Assembly (NCBI GenBank): GCA_024803745.1 | Contig: JANJXV010000016.1 | Span: 39,723,001 to 39,787,000, forward strand | From: Megascapheus bottae | Taxonomy: Eukaryota; Chordata; Mammalia; Rodentia; Geomyidae | DNA: 64,000 bases | Direction: 5' to 3' | Shown: positions 27,302 to 37,989 of the stretch, piece after piece | Layout: each line of letters opens with the position of its first letter | Numbering within the stretch: the first letter of the stretch is position 1 | Notes under the pieces: model-generated | Database searches by the model: none | Told to the model about the DNA's origin: nothing | Seen by the model: only the letters and a program-made list of their open reading frames with translations | Made by a program: the position numbers and the translations under genes

Positions 27302-27404
27302 CAATATGTCAATTTATCATTGAAACAATTAACTATCAATAAAATTTAGACAGTAATCTTTCAGCAAAGATGGGTTCATTCATTGCATCCTGTGATAATT
27401 AACC

Positions 27405-27406
<2 letters not shown>

Positions 27407-27448
<42 letters not shown>
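27407..27448. repeat. (TG)n microsatellite
   Basis: About 21 TG units. Confidence 0.9.
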
Positions 27449-27450
<2 letters not shown>

Positions 27451-28464
27451 CGATTAGAGTCCAGGTAGAAGAGTTTTCATTGTTAATTTAGTAAATGTGG
27501 AAAGTGATAGGGATTAGAACAGAACTGACCTCTGGGGGGAAAAAAAAACAGACCATAAATGGGGCCTTGAATACTTGAATGTTTCTCTTCTTAAATGATG
27601 AGGAATGATGTGTATATCCCCGGTTTAGAAAGGGAGACAGCTTTGGAAGAACACTGCAGATCTAGGCGATTTCAAAATCGAGACACTTGTATAAAAACTA
27701 ACATCAGAATTAACACACTTGGAAAAAAGTAATTCCTATCAAGAGAAAAGCAAGATGCAGAGATAGTATGAATTAAAAGAAGCATTCGAATGTACTATGA
27801 AATTGACATCTGATCAGATTATGTCATTTTATCACGCTTCAGCTGCATTGAGATTCGGAGATTTTTTGTTTGGGAGGTGTGAATGAAAAAACTTATAAAT
27901 CTACCCTCAAATTCTGTCAGGGAAATTTAGATTTGGAAAAGATGCCTCCTCAGTCTTAGCAAAGACCTCTTTGACAAATAATTTGATATGAGTTTCAAAT
28001 GTAGGTGCAAGATGAATTGTAAGAGGCTTCCTTTCAGCTAAATCCTGTCTGGGAGAGTGTGGACAGAGATCACAGGTTCTTAGTACAGGCACGTCTTTGC
28101 CATTTAAAGTTGGAAAGCCAAGAGTGGGATAAAATTAATAGAGCAGAAAGAGCCTGGAGTACAGGGAATTTAAGTTTACTGACTAAATTTATGGTTCTGG
28201 ATATCATTGCATTTCCCTTGCATTTTATGATTTTTACTTCCTTTGTGCCACAAAAAAAAAATCTTAATATTACCTAAGGACCTAAAATAGTTATGAAAAA
28301 ATATTCTGACCATACTCAAGATTGTTTTTTTTTAGGTTTTCATGCTTGTATTAAGTAATGTTCTTATTAGACTTATTCATTTGACAAATTTAGGTTTATG
28401 ATTTTGAATTTGTTTTCTATGCTATGTAACTGAGAAAGGTGTAAAAGAAATTCAAGTAAAAAAT

Positions 28465-28567
28465 GGGGGCTGGGAGCATGGTCTAGTGGTAGAGTGGTTA
28501 CCTAGCATGCACGAAGCTCTGGGTTAGATTCTTGGGTACCACATACCAAAAAAAAAAAAGCCAGAAG
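28465..28567 (+). mobile_element. IDL-Geo SINE, left part (interrupted by a nested SINE)
   Basis: ID-like left monomer plus the linker and first bases of the Geo monomer (GCCAGAAG). The element resumes at 28,812 after the inserted SINE. Confidence 0.85.
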
Positions 28568-28811
28568 CAGCTGGGCGTGGTGGCTCCTGCCTGTCATCCT
28601 AGCTACTCAGGAGGCTGAGATCTGAGGATCAAGGTTCAAAGCCAGCCCAGGCACTAAAAGTCCATGAGACTCATCTCCAATTACTTACCAGAAAACTGGA
28701 AGGGGTCTGTGGCTCAAGGGGTAGAGCAGTAGCCTTGAGCTGAAGAGCTCAGGGACAGCACCTAGGCCCAGAGGTCAAGTCCCACAACTGATGAGAAAAA
28801 TAAAAAGAAAG
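28568..28811 (+). mobile_element. Chimeric 7SL/B1-Geo SINE inserted in an IDL-Geo SINE
   Basis: The left part is 7SL-derived, with B1/Alu-like GCTGGGCGTGGTGGCTCCTG and CTACTCAGGAGGCTGAGATC. The right part is the Geo monomer (CTGTGGCTCAAGGGGTAGAGC). It is flanked by a 13-bp duplication of host SINE sequence at 28,555-28,567 and 28,812-28,824 (one mismatch). Confidence 0.88.
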
Positions 28812-28918
28812 AAAAAGCCAAAAGTAGTCCTGTGGTTCAAGTGGTAGAGCATTAACCTTGAGAAAGCTCAAGGACAGTGCCCAGGCTGAGTTCAAGCCCT
28901 TACTGGCAAAAAAAAAAT
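28812..28918 (+). mobile_element. IDL-Geo SINE, right part
   Basis: Continuation of the interrupted element: Geo monomer from GCCAAAAGTAGTCCTGTGG to the tail after TTACTGGC. Confidence 0.85.
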
Positions 28919-31742
28919 GCCATAAGTTGGAAGGTTTATGGAAATATCTTTGGAGATAGGATCCATCATATGTTGCCTGGATTTCAGACACCGTAAACTT
29001 TCATGTATCTACAAATTTATTTTAGAGTTTCTAAAGGGCCTGTCACCCTTTATGCAAATTCTGAAATCATTTAAGACTTAAAAGTATGGATAAAGTTTTG
29101 ACCAAAATAAACTACTAGTTAATCAAGAAATCAAACAAACATAACACTCAATAGATTTATATAATGTGCATACTCAATGTCTTGATATATCTTGGAATAG
29201 TAGGCACTATTACTTCTGAAAACCATGTCATATTGATTCTATGAAACTTTACCTAATCTACAAACATTTTTTGTAATTGCAATTGCCAAACAATGCGATT
29301 TAAAAATGATCAGCTTAAGCATATATAATTAAATATGATATCCTTTACGTAAAAAGAGGGTCGAGGATCCTTGCTGGTACACAAGTATGTCTATCAAAAT
29401 GAGTGCAGATAGAGGAAGTAACAGTTTCCTAAAAGGGACTTTCAAGGCATGGGGTTGTGGCGAGGGGCAGTTCACTGTGGCAGGTAATCTCTTTGGCACC
29501 TGACATAAGTAAGGACTTTTCTACTCTTTCCAAACATTCATTAATCATTTAAAAATACAATTAAATATGAAATATTTGGGGATCTAGGCCTATTACATGC
29601 ATATTCTGTGTCATCTTCTTGATAAAGTTTATATTTTCAGCTACATTCTATCAATGAAAGCCAAGCATAGTCACGTCAAGCAAGTTCTGCTATTTCTTCT
29701 ATGGATTTTCTTTTTCCTGAAGGAATTCAACTCTACTTACAGCTTTCTATTTCATCCCGAGGAAACCTATGTTATTTGCAACTTTTCTGAACTAGATCAG
29801 AATTGTATTTTTCAAATTTTACTTGTGCCAGCAAAGGTAATCTTTTCAAAATCTCAAGGGTATTACATTCATACGGTAGATCTATCCTGATTAGGCCTAA
29901 TCTTTAGGAAGTTAATAAAGTATGTGATTAGACAGTTTGTAGAGATTTTTGTTTTGTTTTGTTTTTTAAAGAAGTGACAGGTAATCCCCATCCCTCCTTA
30001 CTGGCAAGATGATGAAAATCAAGATAAGGGTAGAGGCGTGTTAAACTTTTCTCGGGTTCTCTGTGTTTGCAGGAATTGGCCTCGTTCAGGCAGAGATGTA
30101 GGCATGGCCCATGGCATGGAAGCGCAGCGAATATCTCACTCCCTGACCCAGACATCAAGTGCCCCACGGAGGGGCTGCAAATAGTCTCCTTCAGTAAACA
30201 CTGAAGAATTAACAAGAGGGTTGTGTTTAAAATCTCCCCACCGGGAAGACAATCCTTGAGTATAGTATAGTGACAGGCTGATACAATTCTGTATTGCTAC
30301 AGTGGGCTGAAATTCAGGACACACTGAAATGCTTTTGCTTTGTTTTGTTTTGCTTTTCCTATCAACTTGTTCTCAAACGCAGTCTCAGAATTGCTTTTTA
30401 TGTTGTCCCTCCATTTTCAGTGTCTCTTCTCCTATGACTCTGCATGTCCCATTTGGCCTCAAAGAAAGGCAGTAATAGCTTCTGCTGTTTTGTCTGATGT
30501 CTGAACACAGCTGTAGTTCTTACCCTGGCTGGACCAAATACTCCTTCCACCGCCAGAGCCTTCTGATTCCATCTGATCTGAGATCACACATTCTGAGAAT
30601 TGAAAGCAAACACAGACACTCTGCCCAATATTGGAAATAGCATTACACTTACTGCAGCAATCTGACATTTGCTGATAACCCCGAGATAGAATAACCTTCC
30701 TTCACCATCGTAGTGTAGACTCAACATCTTCAATGCTTTTCCAACCTGCATAAATAGTTTTCCACTCATGAACATTACATTAGTATTAGTCAGTGACATT
30801 ACAAAGGGAACATGATGAGAGCTGTGAATGATGTGGGAGAGTGGGGTGGGAGGTGCTGTATCAGCTCATGCCACTATGCAAGGATAAAGACAGCTAAGTT
30901 AGGTTTAGCTGAACTGTAACATGCACAGGACTTTTATCCCTCTGCAGGCATGTTTTGACATTGTAAGAAACTCCTGTGACAGAATCACTTTTATCTAGGT
31001 CAGAGGATGGATTACATGAGTTAGCAAGGAAGAGGAAAGTTAGCAGTTGGAAGTTTCAACCATCAGGAAAGAAATAGCAATCTGTGCAAATTTCTTTCAG
31101 ATCTCAACCCAGACCAAAGCGGCCTATGCCTCCGTCTCCATACGCTCTAATCACTCCACTGGGTAATAAAAGCAGAGCATTTTTGATTTAGCAATCTAGC
31201 AGAGTGAAATGAACCACATTTTATGTGGACTACATTTATAACACGATGCAGATGGGACAGGAAACAGATGCTTCTGACATCATCTCCCAGTGGCCTTGAG
31301 CCTGTGCAGACATTGGCAGTCTGCACACTCACCCAAAGGGACTAGAGATAAGTCTGGTAGTTTTCCAGTTCTTGTTCCCATCTTACCAGAAAACAAACAC
31401 AGAAACAAAAACAGTGGAAATGATGCATTACATTTGACAGGTACAGAGCATATAGCACAAAATTAAATTTGGCTCTACATCTGTGTCAGTCTTTGATGTA
31501 AAAAATTAATCAGAGGGAAAAACATCTCCACAGACACAGCAAGACATTATGGACTAATCATGACTGAGCTTTGCTTGCCAGCATTGGCAAGGACAGAGAG
31601 GGAAGGGCACACTGGCATACAGATGTTGTTTCAGGGAAGCCAAAGTTTTAAACAAACAAGTATGTCTTAAATAATCTACCAGCTTCCAGCACCTTGAATG
31701 TTCAGAGCCATTTCACAGTATTTCTAAGGAGGGTAAAAAGGG

Positions 31743-31808
31743 AAAGGAAGGAAGGAAGGAAGGAAGGAAGGAAGGAAGGAAGGAAGGAAGGAAGGAAGGA
31801 AGGAAGGA
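31743..31808. repeat. (GGAA)n microsatellite
   Basis: About 15 GGAA units, just beyond the candidate distal poly(A) signal of DSEL. GGAA arrays can bind ETS-family factors; no function is implied here. Confidence 0.9.
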
Positions 31809-31860
31809 GCCCTTTAAAGATGCTTTTCAGGTGGTTGCTTTGGATCTAAAACAAAACCAC

Positions 31861-31866
31861 TTTATT
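31861..31866 (-). terminator. Candidate DSEL poly(A) signal, distal of two
   Basis: The plus strand reads TTTATT, giving AATAAA on the minus strand about 620 nt past the DSEL stop. It is followed by T/G-rich sequence (GTGGTTTTGTTTTAG). Real DSEL transcripts may run further, so this is only a candidate. Confidence 0.35.
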
Positions 31867-31984
31867 CCAGATTCCCATCCTATTTTCCAGAAGGACTCCC
31901 CTGCAACTGATAACAAAAACAACTCTGACCATTCCCCCAGAGAAAAAAAACACTGTACAAGATACGAAGAAAACAAAATTCTTT

Positions 31985-31990
31985 TTTATT
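31985..31990 (-). terminator. Candidate DSEL poly(A) signal, proximal
   Basis: AATAAA on the minus strand lies about 500 nt past the DSEL stop. T/G-rich downstream sequence follows at 31,930-31,980 and includes a run of Ts after CAGTG. It is a plausible cleavage site for a short DSEL 3' UTR. Confidence 0.4.
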
Positions 31991-32358
31991 TGTTTTTCTT
32001 TGTGCAAGGTGTTAGAAGACCTTCTTAGAAAGATAAGGGGTGGAGTGCATCTTGAAAGTAGAGGGTATAAGGGGACAGCAGCACTCGCAAGGCCTGTAGG
32101 ATTGTGTGAGGTCCCAGGATAGAGTAGCACAGTTCAAGATGAATTAAACAAAATCCTTTAAGTACTTCCCATTTTCCTGGGTTCCCTCATAGTATAATTT
32201 TATCTGTATCACTGCAGCAGAAACATTTTAGCAGGAAAAAAAATAACTGTAGAAACAAAGGCAATGAAAGTGGTGACATAAAAATAAATCCTGCTAGGCC
32301 AAAAACGGTGTCTATTTTTTTTTAAATAACCTCTCTGAGCAAGGAACAGATTGAACAC

Positions 32359-32401
32359 ACGCACACGCACACACACGTGCACACACACACACACACACAC
32401 A
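32359..32401. repeat. (CA)n microsatellite in the DSEL 3' UTR
   Basis: Interrupted CA/CACG repeat about 90 nt past the DSEL stop codon on the minus strand, where it would be transcribed as (TG)n. Confidence 0.85.
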
Positions 32402-32488
32402 GAATACAAGAATAAACAAACTCTTCTAGTTCATATTCACAAAGCGGATTGGGAAGATTTAGTGCAAATTTCTGCTGACCTGCAGCTT

Positions 32489-35400
32489 TCAATCCACAAA
32501 CTTTGGATATCCTAGGCGCTCCATCAGTGTCCAGCAGATGTTTTCAATTACTTGAATCTCATCTCTGGGCAAGTTCTGTTTCCAAACATTAATATTTGTC
32601 GGTGATATCTCCCCTTCGTAAGGAAGGTAAAAGAGGTTGGTGGAAGTAGCAAACATTATTTGGTTTAAAGTAGCAGGAGACAAAGGGATTCCAAGGAAAG
32701 CAAAAATCCTTTCAGTAGTTTTCTGAGGTGAAAGCACAATATCTTCGAACTTGACCAGCTGGTAGTTGGCAGGGAGCAAATCTGTATTTATTCTCAAGGC
32801 TGCTGCTGTGTTTGCCAGCCACAGATGAGACAATATGGAGACTGCATTGGCTTCGGGTTTTGTTAATTCCTTCTTCAACAGTTCGTACTCAAAAGCATAC
32901 TCTGAATTCAAGTTGCATTTGCCTTTTAACAGCTTGGCCAAGTGCTCTGGTACATTCTTCAATGTGTAAAGACTTGGCTTGCTGCTGTACACCATGGAAT
33001 AAATCCACGCCCGAGGGTCTCTCACAATGTATAATGCCCTCATCGAAGATCCCAGAACTTCCTGGAAAAAATGGAGCTTTAATGTCCAGCTCCCACTACT
33101 TAAGCTGAGCACAGGCCGTGCGCCGGGGTAATACAGAAGGTGTCTTCTCAAAGCTCTAACATATTCAGTCTCCCGGTCAAAGGTGCCTTTCATTCTACTT
33201 CTTTGTTCTGGTAAGGACTCTCTCCTTTTCGACTTTCTCTTCTTGTCCTTACCCACGGAAAAGTACTGGGCCAGTTTGCCCTTACTGGGTTCGTGCAGAT
33301 GGATGTTTTGCAAATGTAGTTTTGTGTCCAGGACTAGGGACTGCAACCAGCCCCGGAGTAAACGGAAATGCCCACCGTGGATATCAGACGCCTTCCATTC
33401 GCAGGCATCTACAAATGAGTCGATTTCAAATTCCGTTTCGGGGATATCGATGTAGGCTGTTGGGACTCGGATGTAAAGAAAATCACTACTGTTGAAAAAC
33501 AGCTGCTTGAGAATCTCCGCTCCCGAGCCAGGAAGCGCAGCGATGACCACGTCCGGAAGATGAACGCCAGGCCCCTGTGAAGAGGACGTGTCCTTCCCAC
33601 TGGACTGGACCTCCGCCCGTGTCCACTTCGCACAGATGGGCTGTGTGCACGCGCTCCACACATCCAGGAGCTCGATACACCACAAGGCAACGACGAGGAC
33701 AAAGACCCAACGCATTAGCTTCCTAAATGACAAATAAAACCGCCACTGAAAGGTCAGAATGACCAAGCTCACACACAAGATCAGCCCGGCTGCTACATTA
33801 AACTTAAATCCAAAGGGGAAAATGACTCTGTCGTGTGTGACGGGCTTCACAATGGCCTCAGTGCCCAAACCAAACCGGGTGATCTGGCCGTGACTAGACA
33901 CACTGGCAAAGCCCCCAAATCCCAGGTAACTGAATCTGGTCTTCAGATTTTGGTAGTCGGTGACAACGGAGACCAGGAGCTCAGTGTTATTGACACCAAG
34001 GGAAATCTGCAGTCCAGACTTGGAGTTATCAACGAATCTGCAGCTGGAGACGTTGACATAGGGCCCGTAAAACACGTAGGCGATTCTTGTGACCAGGGAC
34101 TCCATGGGAAAGGTGACATTCACAAACTGAGTCCACCGTTTCTTAAACTCAGCGGCTTGTTCTGCTTCCAGTATGCTAGCTGTGGGGCTGTTGCCCTGTG
34201 GATCAAACCAAAACATCTTATAGTGCGCATCCCACACGTCCATCATGGCACCGTTGTACCTGTTCATAAACCTATAGGGGATGTACTTAAAGTCGATATC
34301 CAAATTATGGAAGAAGGCACTGACGGAATTAATGGGGGAGGCCTCTTGCCTTTCAATGTGATCCACCACGAGCAGAGTCTGGGAATTCAGGAGCAATAAA
34401 GAACGGTACACACTCTTCAGTCTCATTGAGGAAGAGTAGGCAGAGACGGCCTCGCCGCTGACAAACAGCATCTCCCCGTGTTGGGAGGCAGAGATGATTT
34501 CCCCAGCTGCATCCCCAGCCTCTTCCCCCGTCCACTTGAGCCACTGGGCACATTCGCCCAGCTGCCCCTCCCAGGGCTGGTTGCACTGGCTCGAGGGTGA
34601 GGGAGCAAACACCAGTACGTTGTTGAGGTGGCTCAGCTTTGGTCCATAGAGTGCTTCAGAAACAAATACCTGCCCATTGGGGGCAAAGGTAAATGAGTTT
34701 TGATCTGGATGTTCGTGTCCTGGATTGAAGCTTCTCCACCCATCAATCCAGGAGTAGGGCTGGAAGTGGACTATGTCATACACAGCTCGGCCCCCCAGCT
34801 TCCCAGATTTAAAAGACACGAAGGTATTGGTCTGTGTGTTAGGCAGCCCAGCCCCATAAGTGACCACACCCCAGTTAGGAAAAATGTGCATTCTGGCCGT
34901 GCCGTATTCCGCTGGGGGCCGAGGGGTGAGCTGGGCGTCGTACCAGATGTACTCGGTGTGAAGTGTGCTCCACCTCTGCGCTGTGGAGGGAACCATGGGT
35001 CCGTCCTTCGGCCGGTGCTTTCTGATTTGCTGAGCCAACCAGTTGCCAGCTCCATTCTTTAGGATGAACTTATCCAAGAAGACCAGCTGGCTCTCAGGAC
35101 CATAAAACCAATTGTAATTGGAATCCGCGATACCCACCGTTCTCTGGAAACCCGGCAAAAGGGTAGCATAGTAGAACCAAAAGTGTGTTTTCAACCAGTG
35201 ATTATCCAAGTTGTTGATGTTAAAATGGCGCTGTGCCAGAAAGACATACTGGGTGATGGACTTGGCTGTGTAGCTCCCATAGGCCACGCCTTCATCCAAA
35301 GTGCCATCCACCACGTGATTCAAGAGAAACATGGTCTTCTCCATCACGTCCACGACCACCTGCTTCCACAGGTTTGCTTTCGATCCCTTGTCCACCCCGG

Positions 35401-36112
35401 TCACCAAGGCTCCTGTGAGTAAGGCCATCATATTAGTAGCTTGGTGATTGTGGAGAAGCTGTTTGCCCCAGGAGCGAACCTGGGAATAAGCATACATTTC
35501 TTCGGTCACAATCCATATCTTTTCCAGGTACCTTTGTCTCCGCTGATGATCAAGTAGGTTATATAAAAAGTCAAAGGCAGTGGCAAAGCCTGTTAAGGAA
35601 TGGCCAACTGGAACCTCGTCCCCTGGCGCGTTCTCCACAAGCCAGTCCTTGTAGCTAACCATCCTGTCCATATATTCCAAGACAAATTCAAAGGCAACCT
35701 TATCTTCGGGGCACAAGAGACAGTACAGTGCTAGTGGAGGCAGATTGTTACCATAGATCTCATTCCACTTGGCAGTGAAGTCGGCATACTTAGGCGGAGG
35801 TAGGTAATACGTGGGGTTGGAAAGCATGGCAGTGACGGCACTTCTGATCACCCGGAAAAGATGCAAATGGCTCGTGCGTGACTTCTGTCTCATCGCCTGG
35901 ACTTCCCCAGCATCAAAATACAAGCTGGGGTGAAGCATACTTCTCCTTGGCTTTTGGTGGGGCCTGAAGTCTTTCACTTTCTGTGTAATCTCGTCTACAT
36001 TCTTGGTGAAGATGGCCCATTCAGAGTAATTACCCATGGACTCTTCACAAGTAGAGAAACCAAATACCAGCAATATCAGAGACAGGACGTGTCCTGTAAA
36101 CATCAGCGCCAT
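32489..36112 (-). CDS. DSEL: Dermatan sulfate epimerase-like protein (1207 aa, single coding exon)
   Basis: Recognised as DSEL, a Golgi enzyme of dermatan sulfate synthesis that converts glucuronate to iduronate in chondroitin chains. Residues 1-21 are a hydrophobic signal segment. The epimerase region spans about 55-760 and keeps HNHQATN (His221/His223), AYGSYT (Tyr278/Tyr281) and PGHEHPD (His466/His468), which correspond to the catalytic His, Tyr and His of the paralog DSE. Two membrane segments lie at about 772-789 and 802-818. A sulfotransferase-like domain follows at about 853-1207, with a PAPS-type loop LPGSGAE (860-866) and a second binding motif IVRDPRAW (1029-1036). N-glycosylation sequons begin at Asn28, 665, 687, 708 and 874. 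The start has A at -3 and G at +4. The protein is close to the usual length of about 1,212 residues, with no break. The absence of coding introns fits DSEL and contrasts with multi-exon DSE. Confidence 0.97.
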   Translation of the reverse strand: MALMFTGHVLSLILLVFGFSTCEESMGNYSEWAIFTKNVDEITQKVKDFRPHQKPRRSMLHPSLYFDAGEVQAMRQKSRTSHLHLFRVIRSAVTAMLSNPTYYLPPPKYADFTAKWNEIYGNNLPPLALYCLLCPEDKVAFEFVLEYMDRMVSYKDWLVENAPGDEVPVGHSLTGFATAFDFLYNLLDHQRRQRYLEKIWIVTEEMYAYSQVRSWGKQLLHNHQATNMMALLTGALVTGVDKGSKANLWKQVVVDVMEKTMFLLNHVVDGTLDEGVAYGSYTAKSITQYVFLAQRHFNINNLDNHWLKTHFWFYYATLLPGFQRTVGIADSNYNWFYGPESQLVFLDKFILKNGAGNWLAQQIRKHRPKDGPMVPSTAQRWSTLHTEYIWYDAQLTPRPPAEYGTARMHIFPNWGVVTYGAGLPNTQTNTFVSFKSGKLGGRAVYDIVHFQPYSWIDGWRSFNPGHEHPDQNSFTFAPNGQVFVSEALYGPKLSHLNNVLVFAPSPSSQCNQPWEGQLGECAQWLKWTGEEAGDAAGEIISASQHGEMLFVSGEAVSAYSSSMRLKSVYRSLLLLNSQTLLVVDHIERQEASPINSVSAFFHNLDIDFKYIPYRFMNRYNGAMMDVWDAHYKMFWFDPQGNSPTASILEAEQAAEFKKRWTQFVNVTFPMESLVTRIAYVFYGPYVNVSSCRFVDNSKSGLQISLGVNNTELLVSVVTDYQNLKTRFSYLGFGGFASVSSHGQITRFGLGTEAIVKPVTHDRVIFPFGFKFNVAAGLILCVSLVILTFQWRFYLSFRKLMRWVFVLVVALWCIELLDVWSACTQPICAKWTRAEVQSSGKDTSSSQGPGVHLPDVVIAALPGSGAEILKQLFFNSSDFLYIRVPTAYIDIPETEFEIDSFVDACEWKASDIHGGHFRLLRGWLQSLVLDTKLHLQNIHLHEPSKGKLAQYFSVGKDKKRKSKRRESLPEQRSRMKGTFDRETEYVRALRRHLLYYPGARPVLSLSSGSWTLKLHFFQEVLGSSMRALYIVRDPRAWIYSMVYSSKPSLYTLKNVPEHLAKLLKGKCNLNSEYAFEYELLKKELTKPEANAVSILSHLWLANTAAALRINTDLLPANYQLVKFEDIVLSPQKTTERIFAFLGIPLSPATLNQIMFATSTNLFYLPYEGEISPTNINVWKQNLPRDEIQVIENICWTLMERLGYPKFVD

Positions 36113-36119
36113 GATCCAT
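36045..36119 (-). other. Overlapping upstream ORF in the DSEL leader (24 codons plus stop)
   Basis: An ATG lies 7 nt upstream of the DSEL start in another frame. It runs 24 codons into the DSEL coding sequence before TGA at 36,045-36,047. Its context is weak (C at -3, G at +4), whereas the DSEL start context is strong (A at -3, G at +4). Leaky scanning past it would be expected. Whether it is conserved or translated is not known from this sequence. Confidence 0.5.
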
Positions 36120-36430
36120 GAGATTCCTTTCTCAGGCAGACATGTCAGTGGCTAGCGGGCTTCCTACCTGCTCCGGATGGGAGCTGCAGAAGATACCTTT
36201 ATGACTTACATTCTGTGAAACCCAGCAGACATGCAGCTCAGCCAAGCCACCTGCAGTGGCCACAAAAGGAACACATACACTGTGTATCTGAGTCCCTGAA
36301 TCATTCTTTGTCCAGTAAAGTGAAACTTCAAAGAATAGGAATCTCACAACTCAGTGAACAATTTAAAAGCAGTATGAATTCAGCATTTTCTTCCTTTAGT
36401 CTAACTTAGTCAACAGTCAAAACGCAGGGT
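36113..36430 (-). other. DSEL leader or upstream flank, with candidate 3' splice site
   Basis: This is the sequence immediately upstream of the DSEL start. Minus-strand reading shows a plausible acceptor, a TATCTTCTGCAG-type site whose exon would begin near 36,183. A second weaker candidate is near 36,320. Either would join the coding exon to a 5' exon in the CpG island. The strand also holds a 71-codon minus-strand ORF (36,132-36,347) that would be an upstream ORF if the leader extends this far. Exact leader boundaries are inferred. Confidence 0.35.
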
Positions 36431-36472
36431 GAAAAAAAAAAGAGAGAGAGAGAGAAAGAGGGAGAGAGGAAG
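36431..36472. repeat. Poly-A/GA tract upstream of the DSEL coding exon
   Basis: A-run then GA repeats. On the minus strand it is a long polypyrimidine stretch, but no AG follows within normal acceptor distance. Confidence 0.8.
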
Positions 36473-37247
36473 CATGGCCAAATTGAATTTCACAGCCCCT
36501 CCTAGCACAGAAAGCCATGTCTAGGATGCACTCACCCCACACGAAAGACGATATTCTGAATTCTGCCAAAAGAAGAAGATGATGATGATAAAGTGCTCCT
36601 TTTCTTGGGGTAATGGTTGTTCACTGAATATTCCTCTCATCTTTTTATGCTTCTTGGTTGGTGATCTTTTTCTTCATCCATTTCTGCTAGGGAAACATCC
36701 TCAACAAGAATTCAAGGGGCTCCCAGGCTTAAAAACAGTCATCAAACTTCTTGCCTTCATCTCAGATTCCCTCTTCACACTGGCTCATCATCTTTGTTAG
36801 GACAGAGACAACAGCATTCCCAAATCTCCTTTCAGCAGCCTCATCCGTGGAACCCAGGTCCCCTCATCTCTTCAGCAGTGGCATCTCTTTTCTGGGGAGA
36901 AAAACAAAGCAAAGCAATTCTCTGAGGCTAAGGGTGTGCAGAGATCAGGAGTTAGTCAGTGCACATTCATCCCATAAACAACAACAGTAGAATCACGATG
37001 AGATCTGATAAGTAAAAGTGTCCAACGACACATTCACCCACAGATTTGAATCACCACAGTGCCATCAGATAACAGGGGACCACAAAACTAATGTTCAGCT
37101 TAGAACTGCCCAGGCTTTTCCTCTCCTAGGAGGCCTCCCTCCAAGGCAGTCAGGGAGAAGTCCTGCTGCTTGGGATTTTTCCTTACCGAGGACACAGGGC
37201 CAGAAAGTTAACTACCTTTACAGAAGGTCTAGCTCCCGCTGGTCTGT

Positions 37248-37713
37248 AGCAAGCCCGGGTCTGGGGCAAGCCCGAGTGGGGAGCCAGCCCGGGTGGGGAG
37301 CAAGCCCAGGTCTGGGGCAAGCCCAAGTGGGAGTCAGCCCAGGTGGGGGGCCAGCCAGGATAGGGAGCCAGCCCGGGTGTGGGGCCAGCCCGGGTGGGGG
37401 GCCAGCCCGGGTGGGGGGCCAGCCCGGGTCGGGGGCCAGCCCGGGTGGGGGGCCAGCCAGGGTGGGGAGCCAGCCCGGATGGGGAGCCAGCCCGGATGGG
37501 GAGCCAGCCCGGATGGGGAGCCAGCCCGGATGGGGGGCCAGCCAGGGTGGGGAACCAGCCCGGATGGGGAGCCAGCCCGGGTCGGGGGCCAGCCCGGGTG
37601 GGGGCCAGCCTGAGTGGGAGTCAGCCCGGATGGGGGGCCAGCCCGGGTGGGGGGCCAGCCCGGATGGGGAGCCAGCCCGGATGGGGAGCCAGCCCGGATG
37701 GGGGGTCAGCCAG
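37248..37713. repeat. GC-rich minisatellite, 17-bp unit, about 27 copies
   Basis: The tandem unit is about CAGCCCGGGTGGGGGGC. Main variants have GGATGGGGAGC, GGGTCGGGGGC or AAGCCCGGGTCTGGGGC. The period is 17 bp through most of the array. Because 17 is not a multiple of 3 and the array lacks stops, it makes artefactual repeat-rich ORFs in several frames on both strands. The plus strand is G-run rich. The array lies just inside the putative intron after donor 2. Confidence 0.9.
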
Positions 37714-37756
37714 TCGCCCCGCAGGGGGCCCGGCCAGCGTGGCAGTCCCGCGCGGG

Positions 37757-37767
37757 TCTCACCTGTG
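37757..37767 (-). other. Putative DSEL 5' UTR exon splice donor 2 (alternative)
   Basis: The minus strand reads CCACAG|GTGAGA, a good 5' splice site, with the exon ending at 37,763. I see no convincing acceptor just upstream, so an alternative first exon is more likely than an internal exon. Confidence 0.5.
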
Positions 37768-37989
37768 GCTCCGGCGCATCCCCGCGGGGCCGGCAGAGGG
37801 AGCTCGGGCCCCGGGCGAGGACGGCGGCCGCACTCGGGTTTGGAGGAACCAAGTTTCCGTGCCTGGCCCAGACTCCCCGCTGGAGCCCGCGCCAGCCTCC
37901 CGCCCGCCCCGCCACTCCGCCTGCTGCACACTTTCCTCCGGGCGTACCAAGGGCCCGACCGCACCCCACGCCGCGCGCGGCCCCCCGTG

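Larger units (their letters stand above)
31867..32488 (-). other. Proximal DSEL 3' UTR
   Basis: This is the non-coding sequence directly after the DSEL stop codon (TGA at 32,489-32,491). It contains a CA microsatellite near 32,359-32,401 and no competing ORF of note. Assignment as 3' UTR follows from position and the candidate poly(A) signals. Confidence 0.6.

Noticed and set aside
33833..34399. 188-codon plus-strand ORF inside DSEL
   Set aside because: Antisense shadow of the DSEL coding sequence.
36431..36472. Polypyrimidine tract (minus strand) as the acceptor for the DSEL coding exon
   Set aside because: No AG follows within the usual distance. The site near 36,183 fits better, though still unproven.
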